Position numbers and translations under genes: made by a program. Shown here piece after piece: positions 22,702-33,950 of a DNA stretch of 64,000 nt. The DNA is from Lunularia cruciata. Taxonomy: Eukaryota > Streptophyta > Marchantiopsida > Lunulariales > Lunulariaceae. The notes under the pieces were generated by a model. The model worked only from the letters and a program-made list of their open reading frames with translations, searched no databases and was not told where the DNA came from. The stretch is taken from contig OX419761.1 of assembly GCA_948567375.1 (NCBI GenBank), positions 29,080,501-29,144,500 on the forward strand. Reading direction: 5' to 3'. Positions within the stretch are counted from its first letter, which is position 1; every line of letters begins with the position of its first letter.

Positions 22702-22919
22702 CTAGTTGATTAACACACAGATACAACACGTCCACCGTTCTCCATAAGTTACAACTAGAAGTATCAAGGGTTCCTTTGACATGGTGATCATATGTAGAAA
22801 ATCTTGCCCAAAGCGTGAGGTGATGAATTGTGTGAAACAATGCTTTGGTAATATCTGGACATGAAAGTCCCAATGGTTTGGCGGAAGTGGATTTGGTGGT
22901 CCATAAATTCCATCCATCC
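22702..22919 (-). CDS. A3 leader ORF between primer site and gag
   Basis: A 72-codon frame starting MDGIYGPPNPLPPNHW, open in A3 and conserved in its first 29 codons in A1 and A2, where it is cut at a stop. It lies about 10 bases after the primer site and ends upstream of the gag ATG (MAEIPDVIFAMQQQ, about 22660). No domain is recognised. It could be an upstream ORF limiting gag translation or an extra small protein. Confidence 0.45.
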
Positions 22920-22926
22920 CATTCCT

Positions 22927-22938
22927 GCTCTGATACCA
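22927..22938 (-). promoter_or_regulatory. A3 primer-binding site (initiator Met tRNA)
   Basis: The minus strand reads tggtatcagagc one base after the 5' LTR. This is the standard plant initiator-Met primer site for reverse transcription. Confidence 0.9.
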
Positions 22939-22939
22939 A

Positions 22940-23362
22940 TGTAAAAGACCGAAACCGAGGAGAGAAGGAGAATGGAAACTCACATTGGGACACTTGAATG
23001 AGAGAAAACTCCGAATACCTAGCATGAGCTTTGGCTTTGGTATTTATAGGTAGCATACAAGGCCCTTGAGAAGCTTCTCAAGAAGCTTCCTCAAGCCGCT
23101 TTCTTAGAGTGCAAGCCAAGTTAACTAAGAAGCTTCTCAAGAAGCTTTCTTCTAGAAGCCGCCTACTTGGCGTGCAAGCTAAGCTAGTTGGAAGCTTCTA
23201 GAAGCTTCCTTCTAGAAGCTACTTACTTAAGGTGCAAGCTAAGCTAACCGGGAAGCTTCCCAAGAAGCTTCCTAGATACTTTTGGAATATTCTAGGCTAA
23301 TTTGTCTTATGTGCTACTTCGTGAGCCTGACTGACTTTGTCGCTAAACTCCATATTGTTACA
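22940..23362 (-). repeat. A3 5' LTR
   Basis: 423 bases; on the minus strand it starts tgtaacaatatgg and ends cttttaca. The minus-strand TATA box tataaata is at 23041-23048. Bases 23065-23275 hold the palindromic aagcttc repeats. It has one extra 57-base repeat block relative to the 3' LTR. Confidence 0.93.
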
Positions 23363-23367
23363 ATGCT

Positions 23368-23835
23368 TCACCTCTGATTGATAACTTCCATTTTACTTCC
23401 AAGGAGTTTGCCACTACACTATGATTGAGGTTGGGTCTTCTGCATTCAACTCTTATAGGCCTTTTGGCATAATGTGTATGTGGTTCCTCATATGACATGA
23501 AAAGGATTCATTTTGTGTTATGTAGTAGGTGAGGAGCCGACTAGAGTCCATGATGCCATTTGTGATATTGCCATGCAACTCTTATAATCTACATGGGCTC
23601 ATGTTCAAATTGAGTGATGGTTGGATCTACTTGGACCACCTATTTGGCAAGTGCAAGCAAATATTGTTGCTTTCTTGACTGGTCGGCACACTTTGCATGA
23701 TGTAGTTGTGGTGAACCCTATACGTGTGGAGTCATTTGTATGTGCAGGTTTACAAGCAAGAGCAGCAGTGACCATTGCCTCTAGGGGCAAGGAGGAACAC
23801 TATGCACCCAACTGTCCTTAGATACTTTTATCCCC
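23368..23835 (+). pseudogene. RT gene, C-terminal piece with endonuclease-like region
   Basis: Continues the RT gene after A3. Readable with frame changes are a Cys-rich C-x-C-G...H-F-V-L-C-like segment near 23440-23520, then VHDAICDIAMQL near 23547 and the open frame 23621-23821 with LHDVVVVNPIRVESFV and ASRGKEEHYAPNCP. The zinc-like cluster, H-D-A and D-x-V-V-V motifs resemble the restriction-like endonuclease tail of some non-LTR elements; this is an inference from motif order. Confidence 0.5.
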
Positions 23836-24302
23836 TAGGGTGTAATACTCCGAGGACAAGAGAAGAGAAAAAACACAGATTGCACACTCAAACAATCGAT
23901 GCCCCAAGGAAGCACCTTCTCTTTATTATATAGACAAAGAGGATCTCCTCCAAGGAAGCCCCACCATAGGATTAGGGACACAGATAGGTGACATGTCAGC
24001 AAGCTCCACCCTTGGATTACTTACTTGGATGGGTGACATGCTGGTCTAGGTCCTATCTGGTTGGTCAAACTAGCTTTGACAAGAGGGAATCTTTTAGGGA
24101 ATCTTCCTGTAGGAATCTCAGAATCACGTGAGTAAGGTACCGTTGGAAAGCTCTCGACGAGACAAAGCAAGGGGGAGGGAAGTCCGGCCTTTCCTCCACT
24201 GTGGGGGGGGGGGATCTGCACATTTTCGAGGCCTAATTCATCCGTTTAGGTCTCCAAAATTGCCTTCAAAGATTTCCGGCATATTTCGGTTCCTACTCTA
24301 TT
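23836..24302. other. No gene seen; short poly-G tract
   Basis: Non-coding by eye. A run of G at about 24202-24213 is the only simple feature. No similarity to families A-D was noticed. Confidence 0.4.
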
Positions 24303-24581
24303 AGTAGAAGTCCCCTTTTGGTGATACCTCTTTCTGATCTGTTTAGTCCATCATGTGTAACATCCTTCTAGATGTTACCAAACCAATTCTCACCTTTAAA
24401 TCACATGTCTAGCTATTGGTTCTAAGGTTCTCAAGTCTATTTTGATTGCTGCCCAATTAGTAGAAGTACTCTTTTGGTGATACTTCTATCCTATCTATTT
24501 TGACCATCATGTATAACATCATTCTAGATGTTACCAAACCAAATTTCACATCTAGATCATATGGCTAGCTCTTGGTATTAC
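24303..24581. repeat. 156-base tandem duplication
   Basis: Two copies start agtagaagt at 24303 and 24459. Both contain ttttggtgatac and ctagatgttaccaaacca. The function is unknown. Confidence 0.7.
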
Positions 24582-26385
24582 ATAGGGATTGAGATTTTTT
24601 AGCACCCATGTCACCATTTTGACAATCTTCTCAAGGAGGCAACTTGTTAATCTTTGCACCAAAGCAAGGCATTGGCTGCTCTCCAACCATGCTCACATCC
24701 TATTACCAACAACACATTTCAATCACTTTGTAATGCACTCAAGCTTTGGGTATGCACCAATGGACAACTATTGTAAGCACACCTAACACGGCTAGGGTCC
24801 TCCTTCCACACTTACCAGATATACCATTGGAGTACCTCTACCACATAGTTCAGGAGTAGGCTTCCTTCTATCTGGTTTCTTTGGAGCTTTTAGTTTGCTT
24901 TGTTTTCCCCTTTGGTTCTTCCGAGCTCTACTTTGGTGCGCCTTGTTCTTTTCTCCTTGGGACTTTTAGGGCTTGCACTCTTTGCTCTCTTTGCACTTGT
25001 TGGTGTCTTGTATTCCTTCTCCCTTTCCTTTGGGGTACTATATATATAATTTATTTAACTAGATAACATGAAGAGCCAAGTAGCAAAAAGGAGCACTAGC
25101 GGTCTCCCCAACTATTTTCACAATGTATCATAGATAGTGCGTTTATTTTTTTACAATGTGCTCAAGCTGGAGGGTTTCATGGGCTGAGTAGCTGTTAAAA
25201 AAAACCCAACATGGCTCCCTCCACTTATCTAATATACTTACCAAATATACCATTGGAGAACCTCTACCACACAATTCAAATGTATATTTGATTTGATTTC
25301 TTTCTTCTTAACTTGCTTAGTGCTTGCTTGGTATCAACATGCTTTTTCCCTTGGTGTGAGTGTTGCTCTATTTTTTGTTCTTTCTTGATCACTTGAGCTT
25401 GGTGGGATTGGTGCTCTTTTTTCTTGTACTATTTTGCCTTCGAATCAGGTTATTCATGATTATCCTAGTTCTTGTCAAGACCCGTGATCGGCAAAGTACA
25501 CAAATTTCTCCCTAGTAAATATCGGTTTCATATTGGTGGAACTCTTCCTAGAGTTAAAACTATATGAAAAGATGTAAAGAGGCTGTCCAAATTGGAGCCC
25601 ATTCAAGTTCAGAATGTTTGTATCTTTGTTTGACAATGTTGGGATCTTAAGACTTCAATTATGTGAGAAATGACCGACCAATTTGTTTTGATGGCAAGAA
25701 AATTATTTCATATCAATTGTCAAGGGACGACATAAATTTTTTTTCTCTTCCACACTTGGTTATACCTTGCATTCTTCTCCCCTTCCATACGGGGTATTAT
25801 ATTATATGCATATATTATTTTTCAAAGCTAATATGTGAATTTTTAAACTTGTGCATAAATAATATGATTCAAAATCAAATTAGAAAATTAAATTGACATT
25901 AAACTCACAATTACTATGGATATTTAAGTGAAATAATGATAATTAATGGTAAATTATAAGGTACAAATTGCTTCAATCAATTTAATTCTATATCAATTCA
26001 ATCAACTACTCAATAAGGCAAACTCATAGTAAACTAACAAGAGGCTCATTTTTGGTCTATTTGTGAAATTTACGGGACTCGTGGAACTATCTCACCAGAT
26101 CAAAATATTCACCCTCTAATGTGAGTTTAGGGACTTTGGAGACTACATTAATAAATATTCTACTTTTTTAATGTTAGGGATGCTTGTTGTTTACCTGCAC
26201 AGGACCCACTCTTCCTGACATGCCTTCTCACTTTCTCTCATATTCTTCTAATGCTTTCTCTTCTCCTCTTCCTAGTTCACAAAGAAGAAGGCGACCGCAT
26301 AGAAAAAATGAAGGATGGGAAAATCCCATCAAGCTGTACAAGAGAGAGATAAAAAAGGTAAAATGGAGCTAAGCTCCAATAGAGT
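24582..26385. other. AT-rich DNA without recognisable gene; dispersed short duplications
   Basis: No coding similarity seen. A stretch at 24810-24855 (accagatataccattggag) recurs in altered form at 25240-25275. The ORFs here are short and show no motif. Confidence 0.4.
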
Positions 26386-26961
26386 CTATATGAGAAATCT
26401 TCCTACTACACCTAAGATATCCAAGCTATCCAAGTCATAAAGTCTACACACTACTAGAGCATCCAAAGAAACATCACCTAATGTAATTGCTCTCCTATGG
26501 TTTGCACCAGCCACTTCCCTTTGTAAAGCAATCGACACACGTTGTCTAAAATATGCTACAAAGTATGAGAGTGAGAGTGGTACTCCTTGGCGCTTAACAT
26601 GATAAGCTCTCGTGTGCTCCTTGACAAATTTTTCCAATGCCATGTCCATCACTCCATATAACTCAAAGGCTAGAGGAACAAAGAGGTGATCTCGCTGCAT
26701 GTCCCTATACTTGGAGATCTTGCGACCTACTGCTGCACTCGCCGCCCATCCGGGGAGATGGGTAATCATCCACTCCAAAACTATATCCCGCATAAGGTCC
26801 ATAACCATAATATCCGCTACTGTCACCTGATCATCTTGGACCAAGTATAAGCCTGCCTTGACATGTGTCATTTGCAAAGCATACGAACGCTCCTTCCAAG
26901 CCAAGTATCCACTCTCTTGTGCCATAGCAAACACTATGTCCCTAATAGCATCATGGTTCAT
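26386..26961 (-). pseudogene. RT-family C-terminal fragment, open frame of 191 codons
   Basis: An open frame starting NHDAIRDIVFAMAQESGYL matches the C-terminal piece at 23368-23835. Shared landmarks are H-D-A-I-x-D, then VADIMVMDLMRDIVLEW, then KYRDMQRDHLFVPLAFELYG and YFRQRVSIALQREV. It lacks any RT palm upstream: beyond 26961 the DNA turns into CT-rich simple sequence. It is unusually intact for a fragment, with no stop in 575 bases, so a domesticated or recently truncated gene is possible. The 39500-39777 fragment is a close relative. Confidence 0.5.
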
Positions 26962-26964
26962 GAG

Positions 26965-28245
26965 ATCTTTTTCCTCTACTTTATCTCTCTCACTTGTGCT
27001 ATTTCACACCTCTTCCTATTCTTCACAATCTTTTTCCTCTCCTCTTTCTACTCTTCACTCTCCTTGTCCTCTCCTCTTCCTAATCTTCACTTTCTTTGTC
27101 CTCTCCTCTTCCTACTCTTCACTCTCTTTTTCCTCTACTTTATCTCTCGGTCATGATATTTTCCTGCATAGCTCTCATTCATGTCGCTCATGCTATTTTC
27201 TTTGTCTCTTGCTCATGCTATTTTTCTCATAGGCCTCTTGCAAGTCTGCTTTGTTTGCTTCTTTACTAGTTTTTTGCTTCTTTGCTAATTGATGGTTTCT
27301 TTATCAAAGTGCATCTTGAATCTTTTCCTTGCTTTTGCTTCCTATTCTGCATCCTTGCTTTGTGGATGGTTCTTCTTCTGCACTTTTTATGTTTCTTCCA
27401 ACTTCTTCCATCTTACCTCTAGTGGACTTTTAAGTCTTTCTACTCTAAAAATGCTCCAGCTGGTTTCTACATAAATTCCAGCTTTCCTTACTTCTTATTG
27501 CTACCATTTTTGCTATTTTTTAGTGGCTTTTTTGAGAGTAACCAAGTTTGATTTGGTACTCATGAGCTTCTAAAACTTTGGGAATTTGGAGTTTCTGGGT
27601 CTAACCAGCTAGGTGGTATGAGGGATATTGGTATTTGCCCCAGCTAGTTCAGCCCGGAGGAAGTTTGTAATGCTTTTGTTAAGACTTACTATGGCTTGGA
27701 TGAAGTGATTAGTGCTTTCATGAAGGCTTACTATGACCACATGTCTCTTTCCTTCAATATGAAATCCTTATTGCTTTCTTGAAGGCTTAATAGGGGATTT
27801 CAATTATAACTTTGATGGATATCTACGAGAAAATAACAAACTTTGTAACTATTTTTAGTGAAATCTGTAATATGACAAGATGTTAATAAATGAACACATT
27901 CTAATTTGTGGTACGGGGCATGCCGTCCAATGTGCATTCATTTATAAAATTCAAGTGTAACAATATGGATGTTTAGGAATGCCCATAATGAAATAAATGA
28001 TTGTACAAAGAGATGACGTGGTTTAATAAGAGGATAGCCATGTGGGTGGGTGGGTGGGTTTTTGGGAGAGATATTTGAAATTTGTTTTCAATCCAAAATA
28101 ATACTCTTAAATTTTTGAAATCCCAACTCAAAGTTGGCATCTCAAGAGTGCAAATGCTCTTTCTATTAGTAGCGTTAATCATGGTTTTGTACTTAGCTTT
28201 GGTGTGGTTGTTCATTTCCATGGATTAATGCAGCACTAGATAGCT
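26965..28245. other. CT-rich simple sequence and non-coding DNA
   Basis: Bases 26965-27165 are repeats of the type ctctcctcttcctactcttcac. The rest shows no gene. A short gtgggtgggtgggtgggt tract lies near 28039. Confidence 0.5.
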
Positions 28246-28251
28246 CAAGTA

Positions 28252-29411
28252 ATGGAAAATGATCTGCACCGCCCTATGGCAACCAAGAAATTGATTGGGG
28301 ATCAAGAGATTTTACTCCAAAAGGGCGGTGATAATATAGCAATGGGAGATCAGGTGCTTTGTTGCAGTGGAGGAGGCTCACTTTTGGATGCAGATCCAGG
28401 ATTTATAGGCTCAAGTTTGGATTTGCCACATGAACCATCATTAGGGAAATTTGAAGAATTTTTGAAGATGGCTTCTTTCATGCATGGCAAAGCTAAAGAA
28501 GATGGGATGTTCCGCATGACAATGCATCATTATGGCCAAATACTAGATTATTTGGAGGACTCCAAGCATTTTGCACAAATTGAAAAAAGCCTATTCAAAA
28601 ATCCATTGCTTTTAGTTTAATGGCTACATTTTTTATAAGAGAGGGGCAATGATTTCCTAGAAATATGACAAGTGACATGCTTTACAAGAATGGTTCTGAT
28701 ACATGAAAAAATACAAAGAAACTAGGGAGCTGAAGAAGAAGGCTACAAGAGAGGGTCTCACCAAGAAGGAATACGGGAAAAAGGGTGGAGAACTATAGAA
28801 GATAACTTGAATGGAATGTACCTACATTTTGCTAGAATGGAAGCCATGTTTGGAAATAGAGCAAACATTAGTCCACCTGCTATGGTAAGTTTGGGAGATT
28901 TAGATCCCAATCTGAGAGAGGTTGGCTTGGAGGAGGTCCATGAAAGTGCACAAGAGGCCTCTCAATTCCCATCTCCCTCGAAGGTGGTACTCCTTGAGTA
29001 ATGGCACCAAGTTGTCCCAAATACCCAAGGGGGGGAAAATATACCTATTGTTTACACGGATAATGGAATTTGATCACCCAAAGAGGAGTCGCCATTGTGG
29101 TGCCTATAGAAGACTCACCTTTTGTTACACAACCTCCACTAACTTCTACAATAGGAGATGGGTCTGAGGGTAATTTCCTAGATCAAGAAGGAGAATGGGA
29201 CCCCAAGAGGAGAAAAGGTAAAATTTCAGCAAGTAAGGTCTCCAAGATGTCTCCTAGTATGTCAATGTCTCATGATTTAGCAAAAATCACCATGTTGAAA
29301 GCAATTACTATAGAATCAAAAGAGAGGTTACAACTAGTTGAAGTAGAATCCACAAACATGAGGAAAAGAGAGAAAACACTTCTGAAGATGGAAGTTGACG
29401 TGTTAGATTAG
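28252..29411 (+). pseudogene. Unrecognised ORF cluster
   Basis: Three open stretches on the plus strand: 28252-28620 (122 codons, MENDLHRPMATKKLIGDQEI), 28807-29001 (64 codons) and 29070-29411 (113 codons, ending with a Lys/Glu-rich helix-like segment). They may be pieces of one decayed gene. The last part resembles in composition the C-terminal helix of plant trihelix/Myb-like proteins that accompany some DNA transposons, but no domain is firmly seen. Bases 29412-29699 contain no clear coding. Confidence 0.3.
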
Positions 29412-29699
29412 AGATAGAGAAGCTGAAAACTGAAATGGGGAAGGAATTGAGTGTAGACAAAAGAAAAGCAAGGGTAGACAAAAATCAGTTCAAGGAGAAG
29501 AGTTTCAAGTCAAAGTGCACTCATGAAGTCAAAATGAATCTCCTCTGAGCAAGAAAATCTCCTAAGGAAATAGGCATGTATTTCAAAGTGCTAACTCAAT
29601 TGCCGCATGAAGATCATCTATGTACTTTGGATGGAAAAAACAATAATCTAAATTCATCATACTCTAGTGATAGCAAATAGCATGTCACAATGTAACCCT

Positions 29700-30104
29700 A
29701 CTATAGTCCAAGGATAGCCCATATGAAGGAATCCTTGACTTAGTAGTTGGGTCAAGATAAGATCACATGCTAGTAGAATATGCCCATGTGAATGGATATT
29801 CCTTTCTACTTTTTGACTTTACTTGACTTTTAGTCTAGTAACTTGAGTCACTCCAATAATTAGTAACTTTGGTGCGTAACTATTTCACAAGTATATAAAC
29901 AAGGGGTTGAGGAGGTACTCATCATCCTTTCATTTGCAACTATCTCTCTCTAATTGAGTTCTCTAGTGAACAATGTCTTGAGTCTTGGAGTGTTAGCCTT
30001 GGAAGAGTATGATGGAGTTGGGGTTCTTTGCCTTCTTAGTCCATGGTGCGCTACCACAATGGCCATTAGAGGTTCATCCTAAGTGAGAGACAGGCCGGCT
30101 CATA
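29700..30104 (+). repeat. Truncated B-family LTR (B3)
   Basis: Matches the last 405 bases of the B LTR from ctatagtccaaggatagcc to gacaggccggctcata, with tatataa at 29892-29898. The first 280 bases and any internal region are missing. Bases 30105-30198 are flank of unknown origin. Confidence 0.85.
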
Positions 30105-30551
30105 GTACAATCTTGGGCGGCATAGTTGGTGCCACAAGTGCACCCACCAACTAGAAGAAAGCCCAAAAAGCAAATACACACATTGCCTTGCCAAATGCTT
30201 GGTGCCCACATTTTTTGTTTTTCTTTGTTTATTAGTGTTTAAGAGAAGAAGTAAGCACTGGAAGCCAAATTGTGGAAGAAGAATGGATGGAAGTGACTTT
30301 GGAAAACATCCAAAGAAGGCAAAATCGGATCCGATGATGGAGGTACTCAGAAGAAGGGTACGACAGAAAAAGTCCGAAGAGCACTGTCTTTGGGTCAAAA
30401 GGTACAAGTGATACAAAGACCGTCTAACAACCTTGGTACGTGGCAAGAAAGTACACTTCAAGAAATGGCGGAGGCATAAGAAGCATGTCTTGACATTGAC
30501 CGGACATCAACACGCAGAAGAGAGGAGGTCAAATTTGAAATCGACTAAAGA

Positions 30552-33150
30552 ATGACTGCAATTTGGGGTAATACAAGATTGCGATTACGCAGGGACAAGT
30601 TGAATATGCCAAGTAAATCTCCAATTCCTTTGAGTAGTCGTCCTGCAGTAATGTATGTCCGGAAGCCAATTGAGAGTGAAATTTTCCGAAATCCCAAAGG
30701 GGTTAGAGTGTCTCGTCCAAGAAAGGGCATTATCTTTCAGTGTCATAGAACGCGAGAGCAGATCATGGCAAAGAAGGTTGCAAATGTGCTGGCAGTGCAA
30801 AGCTTTGAAGTTTGTAGGTTAGATGTAGTAGCCTGAATTGAAGTCTTGACTAGACTTCACATTACATTTTTAGCATGGAACTCAAATTTTAGTTTCCCGG
30901 GAGTGATGGTAGAGATAGCTGCCAGTAATTGTGAGGAGGGTCCCGAAGTTGAAGGGAAGAGAGGAAATCTGGCTCGATGGACTGAGTCAGATTGGAGGTT
31001 AGTATTGGGGAAGGAAGCAAGAGAGCCAACAGGGATCACCTTCTATTGGAAGTGTGATGCTGCAAAAGAAACAACAGAAATTTGCAACTTGTTCTTTGCT
31101 CCGAGAACTCCGAATGGCTACAAGGTGGAGTCCTATCGGGATCCGATTAGGAGAAGTATTGTGGGGGCAATGATGGCCATGTTCAAGCTAGAACAAATGA
31201 CGTATGTGAACATGCAGCAAGCGGTCTTCTTCCACCAGATGTTTGCAGGGGTTCCGGTGAATTGGGCGAAGTGTTTTCACCACCAAACGAGACAGATGGT
31301 GATCAATTGGTGAACAGGTTCTCTGCCTCATTATTTTGCACCGTTTGCAGCGCACTTCTACTTCAGGTTGAACTTGCTGACAGTAAAAGAATGGCATCGC
31401 ATGGTGTCCCATTTCCATCCTAACTTAAGACGAAAAGTGGACAAAGAAGAGCGACAGTATATGATACACCTACGAGCCAACGATGATCATTTCTTGAAGA
31501 CCGGACAATGGAAGATAGAAGAAGTCATAAGTCCAAAGACAAAGAAGCGTAGTAAACCCAAAGAAGCAAAGTTGCCTCCCGCTCAAAGGAAGACTCAAAG
31601 ACTGGTTATGCAGAATAAGAAGTTGGTGAGAGAAGCATCATCGGAAACAGAGTGTAGAGAAGAAACCGAGTTGCAAGAGGAGGAATACAAAGAAGAGGAG
31701 CTCACCTTAAAAAGTGAGAAGTCTAGAGGTGATAGCGAGAAAGGAACCTGAGGTTCAGCAATCGGTGGCGGTCAGTGAAGCTTGTCAGGCAATGATTGAC
31801 AGAGAACCTAGAACATCGAGTCATTGCGTAGCCATGGTGGTGAATAAGCAGAGACCAGAGGAAAAGGAGGAGTATCCAGCGGGGCCGAGTTCAATAGGTA
31901 ACAAAGAAGAAAGTGCAGATACGGTGTCTCTGAAGATATGAAGATCACGACTTTGGATGAAGGAGCTGATGAAGGAGGTGAAGACTGAAGACAAAGACGG
32001 CGACAAAGATGAAGAAAGCTTTGGTGGGATATCATATCTGACGAAAGTGGTCACCCCGTTGCTGGAGCTGTTAAAGGAGCATCGGAGGGTAATTCCCCAA
32101 GATTGTAGGAAGGGGATGAATGAGTTGCAGGTGGTGAAGCATCTATTGAGTGAAGTGAAGAGGTTGCAAGAGCAACAAGTCCAAAGAAATGAAGAAATTG
32201 AAGAACTTAAGAGGGAGGAAGTCTTGAAGAAGAAGACTTTCAAGATGTTACAAGAAAGCTACAAGGCAAAAGAAAAAGAACTGTAGAGGCAAGCTGGAGA
32301 ACTGAAGGAGCAAGCAATGTGGCTGAGAAAAATGAAGGAGGAAGTGAGTGATGTGCGCATCGAGAATGTTCATTTGAAGGCAATGGCAATCGTAATGGAG
32401 CATGAGTTGGACAGTTTGAAGAAGAGTGCAGCGGGGAAGGATCCAGCATGGTAGAGGGAGTTAGCAGCTAGGCAGGAAGAAGAAGAACAATTACAAGAGC
32501 TAGTCAGAAGTGCTGAGTTACAGAGTACATAGTTTGCTGCGGAGAAGAAGATGCTTGCTACAGAGTACAAAGATGAGCTGAAGATGTATCGTGAAGAACT
32601 GAAGGTAGAGCGCTCTCGAGGATATGAGTCGAAATCAGTAGGAGAAGTTGCGGGGAAGTTGAGAGCAATCTTAAGCACGGAGGCTAAAGGGAGATTGGAA
32701 GAAGCTTGCCTACATGAGTTGAAGTTGCTTGTGCAAGAAACTCGGAAGAAAAAAGCCAAAGATGTGGATATGAACACGTTGCTGATTCAATTGAGGGAGC
32801 GTGTAGACCGGAAGATGTTAGAAGTAGAAGACAATGTTAGTCTTAGATTAGATTTAGTCAATTCAGAGTTAGAGAAAATTCGGAATAGTGTGACAGCGGA
32901 GAGGAGACCCGATGTTGCAGAAGTAGGAATTCAAGTGTCATCATACTTATTCTTAGACACATTAAAGAAGAGTGGGTTAGGAGATAGAGAGTTAGATAAG
33001 TCACTCCTTAGTGCAATTGTAGTTCCTAGTGTAGAAGTAGTAGAATTAGTGAAAAAATAAGTAGAATTAGCTATACTTGAAGAAGGAGAAGTAGTAGGAA
33101 GATCATTGGGTTTGGAAGCCAATGATGAGGTAGACATCGGATTGGGATAA
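30552..33150 (+). pseudogene. D2 ORF: unknown protein of about 860 codons with C-terminal coiled coil
   Basis: Starts MTAIWGNTRLRLRRDKL and runs in one frame to 31751, shifts by one base near 31714-31751, then continues to DIGLG-stop at 33148. In-frame stops lie at 30834, 31311, 32284, 32452 and 32530; several look like CAG-to-TAG. The first half has a conserved block, VFFHQMFAGVPVNWAKCF, and PFAAHFYFRLNL. It then has a Lys/Glu-rich stretch (31500-31740) and a long heptad-rich coiled coil (32000-32860). No protease, RT or transposase motif is present. Confidence 0.6.
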
Positions 33151-33270
33151 GTATCGATTTTGAGATAGGAAGAGGCAGATATGAAGAGATGGATTGTCAG
33201 TTTGGATCTGCAGGTAGGAAGAGATGTTAGGAACCGATACATTAGTAGGAAGAACTGCCATTTGCTTCAG

Positions 33271-33277
33271 TATTTAA
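33271..33277 (+). promoter_or_regulatory. D2 TATA-like box near the right end
   Basis: tatttaa followed by ggggagc, with the D3 equivalent at 49751-49757 (minus strand). The distance to the right end is the same in both (about 670-680). It would suit the U3/R junction of an LTR rather than the end of a gene. Confidence 0.4.
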
Positions 33278-33950
33278 GGGGAGCATTTGCAATCTCATGT
33301 TATTCAGTATTCATATTTCTAAAGATAGATAAAGCGAAGTGTTGTTTTTAGTGCTTGTCGCTTGAGCTTAATTCCGATTGTCCATTTTGTGTTTGTGTTT
33401 GTGAGTGTGTGGAGAATTCCAAAGTGCAAGTCAGTGTGTCTGTGGATGTTGGATTCTGCAGCCTTGATCTTCATTTTGTGTGTTTGATCCTGAGTGAAGA
33501 GCATCGGAGCAATGCCTTGACAGATCTGAGAAGAATTGTAGTGTTGGTAGTATTCTGCATTTGTGAGTGCAGCACAAAGTTGATGTGAAGCAATTTCAAT
33601 CAAGTAAGTTGTGCCTTCAATGGAAGGGTGGAACACAATTCTGAGCCAAAATCGTTCTTCACAGTGAAGTGCCGTCTTTGGGAGAATCTGAATCATCACA
33701 ATCAAGAGTTGTTTGGACAGAATTTGCTGTGTTGTGATTATGTGTGTGTGTATTTGTGACAAGTTGTCAAGATTGTGAACTTGTTACTCTCTTCTGGGTG
33801 TAGTTTCTACCTGAGAGATTAAAGAAGAAATCAAGAAGAACTACATTGTGACTTTTGACTTTGTATTTGGAAATTTCTGAATTGTATCTCTATGGGAATG
33901 AACTTTACTAACCCGATTACCGCAAAAGTGATATTTGCCGGGTTGTCACA

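Larger units (their letters stand above)
17779..23362 (-). mobile_element. Element A3: nearly complete Ty3/gypsy chromovirus
   Basis: LTR retrotransposon on the minus strand with 5' LTR 22940-23362 and 3' LTR 17779-18144, and a perfect target duplication atgct (17774-17778 and 23363-23367). By eye the LTRs differ by about two bases per hundred plus one 57-base block. Domains on the minus strand are gag, -1 frameshift, protease, RT, RNase H, integrase and chromodomain. Pol from about 21790 to 18075 stays in one frame and is broken only by around nine stop codons. Confidence 0.95.
30199..33950 (+). mobile_element. Element D2: 3.75 kb unclassified unit
   Basis: Best preserved D copy. The start is ttggtgcccacat (consensus tgtggtacccacat) and the end is gatatttgccgggttgtcaca. 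The flanking target duplication is aatgc (30194-30198) and aatac (33951-33955), one G-to-A change. It contains one long gene and, 680 bases from its right end, a tatttaa box. TG...CA ends with a 5-base target duplication are typical of LTR retrotransposons or of solo LTRs. Confidence 0.75.

Noticed and set aside
22927-22938. A tRNA gene
   Set aside because: tggtatcagagc is only the primer-binding site; there is no cloverleaf. No tRNA or rRNA gene was seen in the window.
23065-23275. CRISPR-like array of short repeats
   Set aside because: The palindromes are inside plant LTRs, irregularly spaced and without uniform spacers.
26858-27232. Ser/Leu/Phe-rich plus-strand ORFs
   Set aside because: They arise from CT-rich simple repeats; the real coding signal is the minus-strand RT fragment beside them.
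27956-27969. tgtaacaatatgga, identical to the start of the A LTR
   Set aside because: Only about 14 bases match, and the following sequence is unrelated, so it is not counted as an LTR.
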